Positions 8,296 to 17,000 of a stretch of 64,000 nt of DNA are shown here, piece after piece. The stretch lies in NCBI GenBank assembly GCA_015056735.1, contig SVFT01000002.1:226432-290431 (forward strand). Direction: 5' to 3'. Origin of the DNA: Lachnospiraceae bacterium. Lineage in GTDB: Bacteria; Bacillota; Clostridia; Lachnospirales; Lachnospiraceae. The notes beneath the pieces were generated by a model. The model was given only the letters and a program-made list of their open reading frames with translations. It was not told the origin of the DNA and did not search any database. A program made the position numbers and the translations under genes. Position 1 is the stretch's first letter; each line of letters starts with the position of its first letter.

Positions 8296-10401
8296 ATGAA
8301 AACACTTATTGTTGCCGAAAAGCCAATGGCAGGAAAAGACATTGCCAAGGTTGTCGGAGCAAATAAAAATCATGGCGATTACATGGAAGGCGATAATTAT
8401 GTTGTGACATGGGCGGTCGGGCATCTGATCGGTCTGAAGACACCAAATGAGCATGACGAGAAGTATGGAGAGTGGAGCACAGAACAACTCCCGATCTCGT
8501 TTCCGCTTGGCAAGAGTTTGAAAGTCTTACCCAAAACAATGAAGCAGTTTAAGGTTATCAAAGACCTTATTCATCGTGATGATATCGATCTTCTTATCAA
8601 CGCAGGTGATGCCGGCAGAGAAGGATACTTGATCCAGGAGTGGATCTATCGTATGGCAGGATGCAAGCTCCCCAAAAAGGTGCTTTGGGCTTCTTCGCTC
8701 ACTACGGCAGGAATCAAGCAGGCGCTTGATAATCTGAAGGACAATGAAACGGAGGAATTCAAAGGGATCCTCCGGGAAGCAGAAGCAAGAGCGGAAGGCG
8801 ATTACTTCCTGGGCATGAATTATTCCAGGCTGCTTACTTGCACAAGGGCATATAAGCAGACTCTTTCTTATGGCCGTTGTCAGACGCCGCTCCTTAATCT
8901 GATCGCCAAAAGAGATGCGGAAATCGCTGCATTTAAGTCGACGCCGTATTGGACGCTTAATGTCACGTATAAGAAAGGCTTTAAAGGCATTCTTGTTGGA
9001 GACGACGATAAAGAGATTCGCTTTACGGATAAGATCGATGCGGATGAATGGATTAAACGGTTAGATGGTAAGTCGGGTGTTGTAATCAAATACCAAAAAG
9101 AGGATAAGCGCGAAAAAGCGCCTCTTCTTTACAACCTTGCAAAGCTTCAGCAGGACATGGGGCGCAAATACAAACTTTCTCCGGATGAAACACTTCAGAT
9201 CGTGCAGGATTTGTATGAAAAGCATAAGATGTGCTCTTATCCAAGAACGGATAGCCAGTATCTTTCTATGGATATCTATGACGAGATCGTAGAGCATTTA
9301 AAATCCTGTTCTTTTGGACTTTTTAAAGGCCTTATTGATGGAATCGATTTTGACGGCATTTCAGCGGACAAAAGTTATTTTAATGATCTGAAGGTAACCG
9401 ATCACCACGCGCTGATTCCAACAATCAACGAAAAGATGGAATCAGAGTATGAAAAGCTTGATACAAATCATAAAAATGTATTTGATGCGATTGCGCTCTC
9501 TCTGATTGCGATATTTTATCCGGATTATCGCTATGAATCGACAACGATCGTTACAGAGATCGCCGGAGGGCATTTTAAGTCTTCGGGTACAACGATTAAG
9601 GCATTGGGCTACAAATCTATTTTGCGAGAGCAAAAGGACGATCTTCAGATTCTTCCGGAACTTAAGGAGGGAAATTCCTTGTCGCTTGAGGGTGCGCAGG
9701 TTTTATCCAAAAAGACGGAGCCGCCGAAGAAGTATAACGACAGCTCCATTGTAAAGGTGATGGAAAAATACAACATCGGCACAAGCGCAACAAGGGCAGA
9801 AATCATAAAGAAGCTTCAAAGTCCCGAGAGAAGATTTATCGTTCGCGAGAAGGGCAAATACAGTGTCACGTCACTTGGAAAAGAGTATATCGCGATCATT
9901 CCAGACGAGCTAAAGGCACCGGAACTGACACAGCAGTTTGAAGAATCCCTGGTTAAGGTGAACGAGGGTGATCTTTCCAAGGACGATTTCCTTTCAGAAC
10001 TTCTAAACGATTTCAATAAAAATCTTCAGAAGTTCACAAGCGAGGAACTTCCCGATGAAAAGAAAATCGGCTTTTCACATGATAAGGCAAAGCAAAGCGA
10101 GTCTCTTGGAAAATGCCCGAAGTGCGGCGGTGATGTGAAAATGGGTAAATTCGGCGCATGGTGCACGCAAAAATGCGGTATGTTTTGCGGCAAAGCTTTT
10201 GGCACTACGCTGACCGCGGAGCAGGTTCGCAAGCTTCTTGCCGGCGAAAGCATCAAGATCAAATGCAAGGGTGAAGATGGAAAGATGAAAACGATCGGCC
10301 CGGTGATACTTGATGATCCTGGCTTTGAAAGCATTGTGTATATTGATAAAAAGTCTGGCAAAGAGGTTACTGGATATCGCTACGTTTTAAAGCGCGAATA
10401 A
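8296..10401 (+). CDS. topB: DNA topoisomerase III (type IA)
   Basis: This 701-residue protein relaxes and decatenates DNA and is a standard companion of conjugative elements. The Toprim domain is at the N-terminus (I-V-A-E-K-P at 4-9, N-A-G-D-A-G-R-E-G near residue 105). The catalytic Tyr is Y315 in C-S-Y-P-R-T-D-S-Q-Y-L. The C-terminus carries a zinc-finger-like C-P-K-C-G-G and C-T-Q-K-C-G-M-F cluster from residue 607. Spacing to the secreted-protein genes on either side is short (50 and 11 bases), so it may be read in the same transcript. Complete length and intact motifs suggest a functional enzyme. Confidence 0.95.
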   Translation: MKTLIVAEKPMAGKDIAKVVGANKNHGDYMEGDNYVVTWAVGHLIGLKTPNEHDEKYGEWSTEQLPISFPLGKSLKVLPKTMKQFKVIKDLIHRDDIDLLINAGDAGREGYLIQEWIYRMAGCKLPKKVLWASSLTTAGIKQALDNLKDNETEEFKGILREAEARAEGDYFLGMNYSRLLTCTRAYKQTLSYGRCQTPLLNLIAKRDAEIAAFKSTPYWTLNVTYKKGFKGILVGDDDKEIRFTDKIDADEWIKRLDGKSGVVIKYQKEDKREKAPLLYNLAKLQQDMGRKYKLSPDETLQIVQDLYEKHKMCSYPRTDSQYLSMDIYDEIVEHLKSCSFGLFKGLIDGIDFDGISADKSYFNDLKVTDHHALIPTINEKMESEYEKLDTNHKNVFDAIALSLIAIFYPDYRYESTTIVTEIAGGHFKSSGTTIKALGYKSILREQKDDLQILPELKEGNSLSLEGAQVLSKKTEPPKKYNDSSIVKVMEKYNIGTSATRAEIIKKLQSPERRFIVREKGKYSVTSLGKEYIAIIPDELKAPELTQQFEESLVKVNEGDLSKDDFLSELLNDFNKNLQKFTSEELPDEKKIGFSHDKAKQSESLGKCPKCGGDVKMGKFGAWCTQKCGMFCGKAFGTTLTAEQVRKLLAGESIKIKCKGEDGKMKTIGPVILDDPGFESIVYIDKKSGKEVTGYRYVLKRE

Positions 10402-10412
10402 GGAGATTAAGC

Positions 10413-10995
10413 ATGAATAGAAAAGCATTAAGAATAGCGTATTTAAGCCTGTTTACGGCGTTTTTCGTGGGGGGAGGTAGCGCACGCTGCACCGCTTGCG
10501 GATAGCATTTCATCGAAAGGCGTGATTCAGGCTACGGATCTTAACGGAGATGTTGCCGCAAGGTTTGATGCAGCTGATCTTCAGGCAGTTGCACAGAAAG
10601 TTGACGAGAATGTTTCCGACGTTGAATCGCTTAATTCGAAAGCGGACTCGCTTGCGGAACGATTAGGAGGAGAAGAATCCGTTGTGGGCTTTGAAGTTGT
10701 TGATGGTGAGGGAGTTTATATTACATACAAAGATGGAGACAATGTAGTGCGGAACAAATTAGGCAGCGGTTCGTATCGGCTTGTGCTAAACGCATCAGTA
10801 GAGGGACACGGAGAAACTGCAAGTGGAAATGTACATATCTCCAGATATGGTAGTGGTTCTCGTTCATATGAATTAAGAAATGGGACGCTCATTGATAACA
10901 ACGATTTTTCCCGTACCAATAACGGGAAAGACCCATATCATGAATTCTATGTTAACGTTACAAGTTTGAGTTTATCTTTAGAAGAAATAAACTAA
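10413..10995 (+). pseudogene. Secreted modular protein, frame broken at G-rich tract (copy C)
   Basis: ATG 10413 follows aggagatt 11 bases after topB. The leader (M-N-R-K-A-L-R-I-A-Y-L-S-L-F) matches copies A and B. A G-rich stretch (GGGGGGAGG, 10469-10477) breaks the frame. Dropping one base gives F-V-G-E-V-A-H-A-A-P, again a proper signal-peptidase site, and joins the long frame ending at 10995. The shared domain (S-S-K-G-V-I-Q-A-T-D-L-N-G-D-V-A-A-R-F-D) is more diverged, and the C-terminal domain is unrelated to those of copies A and B. A GTG at 10522 could give a leaderless-protein version but lacks a Shine-Dalgarno. Confidence 0.7.
10469..10477 (+). repeat. Interrupted G tract in signal-peptide codons
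   Basis: Six G, one A and two G at the position equivalent to the G10 and G7 runs of copies A and B. The reading frame is again offset by one base. Confidence 0.75.
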
Positions 10996-11052
10996 AACAT
11001 TATTAGGCGGAAAATGAAAAAATGAAGAAAATATAGTTACGGAGGTGATTTT

Positions 11053-14000
11053 TTGGCTTTATCTTTTCATGAAGTAAAGGAATTGTCAGAGAGTGCGGCT
11101 CTTCAGGTTTCCTCTTCAAAAGAGGAATGGAAGAAGTTTCTTGCTGCCGCAGGGTATCTGACAAAGTATCCTTTTGAACACCAATTGCAGATTTTTGCGC
11201 AAAAACCGGAGGCGACGGCGTGCGCTTCCATCAATGTATGGAACAGTGATAAGTTCCATTGTTGGGTCAATCGCGGTGCCAAAGGTATTGCGCTTGTAAA
11301 CAGCGATAGCGAGGATGAAAAGGTTCGCTATGTCTTTGATATATCGGATGTGCATAAGAGCAAAGCGATCGGGAAATATCCTGTTCTTTTTCGGATGGAT
11401 CCCGAGCATGAGGAGTCCGTTTTAAAACGTCTTGATAAAACGTATGGATCCACGAACGCAGAAGCTTCTTTCGCAGACCGTATTATTGAGCTTTCAAGGC
11501 GCCTTGCGGAAGATCTTGATTATGATGATCTTCTGACTGATATTTTGGAGCGCAAAGCAGGCAGCAACCTTGAACGCATGGATGATGGTATGATCCTTGA
11601 TCGTATGAAGAAGTGCGTTTCTGACAGTATTGCCTATACTGTTTTAAAGCGTCTTCAAATACCGGAAGAGCAGTATGAAGCAAAACTTGATTCGCTGAAA
11701 TACATTAAGGGTTTCAATACTGTTGATACGATCACTTTTCTCGGGTCTGTTGTTCAGGAGCAGACAATGCCGGTTTTTCGACAGATCTCTTCTGCAATAA
11801 CGCTTTATAACAGAGAACATGCACAAGAGAATCTTGAAAAAGGTTCTGAAGCACGCTATAATGATTTAAAGCGTGAAAGCGTAGAGCAGGATGATACCAT
11901 CTCGGAAGGAGGTTACAGAGATGAAATTAGAATATATGCAGGCGGGGGATTATCTGATCCCGAACATCGTGCCGAATACGGTACCGGAACAGAAACTGGG
12001 CAAATACGGACGGATGAGACGGAAATATCTGGACGAACACCGACACAGAGTATTCGCGGCGATGCTTCTCAAGGGAGAGCTGAAAGTGCATTGCCTGGAG
12101 GTCGAGAAACAGGCGAACGATATGCTGGATACTCTGATCGAACAGAAGAAGAAAGCAGAGGGAGTGACGGAGGAACTCAAGGCATCGGATCAGATGGAAT
12201 GGGTTCGCAGGATGGAAATGATAACAGCAGAGGCGGAGGAAGTGGTTTTGAGCGAAGTAATCTTCGCATAGAGGATGCCCTGCAGGAGGCGAGCGAAGAG
12301 GTAAAAGTTAAATTTGAACAGCTGAACCTGTTTGACATGCTTTCACCTGTCAGCCTCCAACGTGGAACGATCGCAATAGCGGAAACGGAAAAGATATCCG
12401 ATTCCGCTATTTTATTGTCTGAAAATGAGCGGAAAGCATATCGCGAAGAAGATATTGATGCAATCCTTCGCACGCTTAATAAAAGATCGAATGAGCGTCT
12501 CTATGTAAAGCTTGCGGGCAATCTTTCCAGGGAGGATCTCGGCAAAGAGATTAAAAAGGAATACCTTTACAAGGGCTTTGGCTATTCATTTGATAACGCC
12601 GGCAGGGAAGAAAATGTTTCCGTATGGTTTGATGAAAGCGGTGTTTCATTTTCTCATGATAGCGACGCACTCAATCATTCCTTTTTGCATCTCTCATATG
12701 AAGAGGTTGCAGATCGGTTTTTGAACATGGCAACAGAACGGGGCGACTTTTTGAGTATGAGCGAGGCGCTTCGGGTTCCCGAAATAGAACGAAAGGATCT
12801 CTCGGAAGACATCTTTTTCTATTTTAGAGATGGTTTTGATGAAAATGTTTCGGATGTTCTTGGCCTTAAAGCAACCGGCTTTACTTTCCCTGATGCCACG
12901 CAGGAAATTGCAAATGCTCTTTCTGACGATGCGTTCTTTGATAAGGCTGTTTCAACTATTCAAAGCTTTGATAAAGATCTTAAAGCCGGAAAGCGAGAGG
13001 CGCGCTTTATGCGAATTGCAAGTGGCGGCGCCGACCTTTTGAAACGGCTTAATGATTTGCATGATTTTACAAGCAAATTCTTTCAGAATATGCCACTTAA
13101 AGAAGAAGCAGCAAGGCGTTTGAGAGAATCTTTCCTTACGCTGAATGAGATAGATTACTCTATTTCGCGTGGCGGAAATATAAGTGGAGGAAAGGAACGT
13201 ATCGGTTGGTTCTTTTCGGAATCTCATTCCCAAAAGGAACAGATTGAGTTTCTGAAAAATGAGTATGGAACCGGCGGCAGGAACAGAACGGAGTCCGGTG
13301 GTGAAAGAAAGAGCGAATCATGGGATGCTAAAGGATATCTCTTTGAACGGATCAGTTCCTATGAGCGGGGAGATGGTAGAGAAATCCGACTTCTGCTTCC
13401 TTGGAATAAGGTAGCAGAAAGAGTAGAAGTGCTTTCCCAAAATGGATTGTTTAAAACGGACAAAGAAAGGGTTGCAAGTCCTGCTTTGGATGCTGTGCCA
13501 CTTGATAAGCAGGCAGAAGAACGGCCTCTGGAGCAGGAAGACAAACTTCTTTTAGAAGCAAAAGAACTTATCAATCAGTATTGCAACGCGGAATTTGATT
13601 CCAATGCTGATATTTCGGATCTTTCCAACATTGGCCTTGCTTATACGGAGTATGGCAACCATGACGAGATTCCTGTTCAAGTATCCGTAGATCTTCAGAA
13701 ATATGCTCTTAATACTTATGTTGGCGATGCGCTTTTTGCATCCGAACAATATGATTCGCTTGAAGATATTAAAAGTCAGCTTTTGGAACATCTTCAGTTT
13801 GACGATTTGATTCCTTACCAGGATGATGTGATCGAGTTTTATGAGAAGAACAATCAGCCATACTTTGAGATCTATCAGCTTGATGAGCAGAATGAAAAAG
13901 CTAGGGAATATCTTTTTGAGGGGTTTGAGGCATGGAAAGAAGGCGGCTTGCCGGTTTCGGCTGATCTGTATAAACACATTTATAAAGGGTCATTTGAGCC

Positions 14001-17000
14001 TGGATTATCGTCTCTTGATGACATTTATGAAAAATTCAATATTGCGCATCCAGAGGATTATAAAGGGCATTCGCTTTCCGTTTCTGATATCATCGTGGTT
14101 CATAAAAACGGAAAAGACGATGCTTTTTTTGTTGATTCATTTGGATTTAAAGAGATTGACGATTTCTTTAGAAAACCGGAACGTGCTGTATCCTTTACGG
14201 TTGCAGAAGTGAGTGAATACCATGATCTTGGTAATTTCCACGACAACATCGAGAGCGCGGAGGAAGCAGTTAAACTGTTTGAACAGATGCTTTCTGATAG
14301 CTCTTTAAGCGGCGTTCCTGCTATCGGCATTAACCTTCATGTGCCGGGAACGGCTTCGGAAAAAGATATCCAATGCGATTTTCTTACGAAGAATCGGCTT
14401 GATCTTGAGCCGCTTATGTATCTTCCCGAAATGCGTGAGAACCAAGAGGTTGTTGAGGCGCTTCATGCTTTGCAGAAAGCATATCCCAATGTCGAGATAA
14501 GAGGGCGTTTTCCGGACGAGATTCTTAAGACACAACTTGCGTCCGAAAATGAAGCAGAGGAGGTACTTCCCGAAACGGCCCGGGAACAATCTGTTGAAAG
14601 TCCGGCGCCTGTATCCGACTTTCATATTTCGGATGAACATCTTGGAGAAGGTACGCCGTCTGAAAAGATCCAACGTAATATCGATGCGATCCGTTTGCTT
14701 AAGCAGATCGAAGATGAAGGACGTACGGCGACGGGAGAAGAGCAGGAAGTATTATCAAAGTATGTTGGTTGGGGCGGCCTTCCTGATGTATTTGATGAAT
14801 CAAAAGGCAATGCCTTTTATAAAGAGGTTAAGGATCTTCTTACCGAAGACGAATACCGCATGGCAAGGGAGAGTACGCTGAACGCGCACTATACAAGTCC
14901 TGCGGTTATTTCGCACATGTATAAAGCGCTTGAACGGATGGGCTTTAGAACAGGAAATGTGTTGGAGCCATCGATGGGTGTCGGTAACTTCTTCGGTATG
15001 CGCCCGGAATCTATGGAAAACTCGCGGTTTTATGGCGTGGAACTTGATTCCATTTCGGGCAGAATCGCAAAACAGCTTTATCCAAAATCAAGTGTTCAGG
15101 TTTGCGGCTTTGAAGAGACGTCCTTTGAAAATGATTTTTTCGATGTAGCGGTCGGAAACGTGCCTTTTGGTGATTACAAGGTAAACGACAAGGACTATAA
15201 CAAAGAAAACTTCATGATTCATGATTATTTCTTTGCAAAAGCACTTGATAAAGTGCGTTCGGGCGGTATCGTTGCTTTTATTACCTCGAAAGGTACGCTT
15301 GATAAGCAAAACTCCGCAGTAAGGAGATACTTGGCGCAAAGAGCGGAGCTTCTTGGCGCAGTACGTCTTCCTAATACCGCATTTAAGGCAAATGCGGGAA
15401 CTGAAGTTACAAGTGATATCATTTTCCTTAAAAAGCGTGATCGCGCGATTGATATTGAGCCGGATTGGCTTTTCCTTGATAAGGATGAAAACGGTATTAC
15501 TATGAACCGGTATTTCGTCGATCATCCGGAAATGATCGCCGGGCATATGGAAATGATTTCCGGGCCGTTTGGCCAGGTCAGCGCGTGTCTTCCGAATGAA
15601 GGAGTGTCGCTTGATAATGAACTTAATCGAATCGTTCCTCTTATTGGCGGTGAGATCGAAGAGGCAGAGATTTCTGTCGATGATGTTTGGGAGGAAGTAG
15701 AGGACGTTATCCCCGCTTCGCCTGATGTAAAGAATTTCAGTTATGCTATTGTGGATGATAAGCTTTATTATCGCGAAAATTCAGTAATGAGGCTTGCGAC
15801 GATTTCCGAGGATCTCATTCCACGCGGAAAGGCGCTTGTAGAGCTTCGCGATTGCACGAAAAAGCTCATTGATATGCAGCTTGAGGATTATCCTGATGAG
15901 GAGATCGTAAAGGAGCGTGAGCGGCTTAATACGCTGTATGATTCGTTCGTAAAGGAATACGGTACGATCAATTCCAGGACGAATAAGCGTGCTTTCGATC
16001 AGGATTCTGGTTATTGCCTTTTATGTTCCCTTGAAAAGGTTGATGAAAAGGGAAACCTTAAGGGCAAGGCTGATATGTTTACCAAGCGCACCATCAAAAA
16101 GACGGAGGCGATTACAAGTGTTGACACAGCAAGCGAAGCGCTTGCTATTTCTTTGTCCGAAAAGGCTTCGGTAGATATTGCGTATATGTCAGAGCTTTGC
16201 TCAAAATCGGAGGAAGAGATTATTTCTGATCTGTCCGGTGTTATCTTTAAGGATCCTGTATCCGAAAAGTGGTTGACGGCAGATGAATACTTATCCGGAG
16301 ACGTTCGTTCGAAGCTTCAGCTTGCTCATACTTTTGCAGAGGGTGATCCTTCTTATGCGATCAATGAGGAAAGCCTTAAAAAGGTCATGCCAAAAGAACT
16401 TGAGGCGGGGGATATTGATGTGCGTCTCGGCGCCGCATGGATCGACCCGGAGTATATTGACGACTTTATGGAAGAGGTGTTTAAAACGCCTCACTGGAGT
16501 ATCTCCAGGGGGTCTATCAAAACACAGTTTTCACCTGTTACCGGTGAGTGGAACATCAGCGGAAAGAAGAATGATTACAATAATGCCGTTACAAATTCCA
16601 CTTACGGTACAAGCAGGATAAACGCATATCAGATTCTTGAAAAATCTCTTAATCTTAAGGATGTCAGAATCTATGATATGGTCATTGAGGACGGCAAGGA
16701 AAAGCGGGTTTTGAATAAGAAAGAGACCGCTATTGCAGACTCAAAGCAAGAATCAATCCGTCTTGCATTTAAGGATTGGATTTTCAAAGACCAGGAGCGT
16801 CGATCGCGGCTCGTCAAAAAGTATAATGTGCTTTTTAATTCAATAAGGCCTCGTGAATTTGACGGTTCTCACCTTCGTTTCCCCGGTATGAGTAGTTATA
16901 TTGGCCTTAAACCGTATCAGAAGAACGCTGTCGCACGTATTTTATATGGTGACAACACACTTCTTGCACATTGTGTCAGTGCTGGCAAGACATATGAAAT

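Noticed and set aside
14964-15180. Methylase motif IV N-V-P-F read as an inactivating change from N-P-P-F
   Set aside because: As far as I recall G-N-V-P-F-G is the usual form in these giant element fusions, so it is not a sign of decay.
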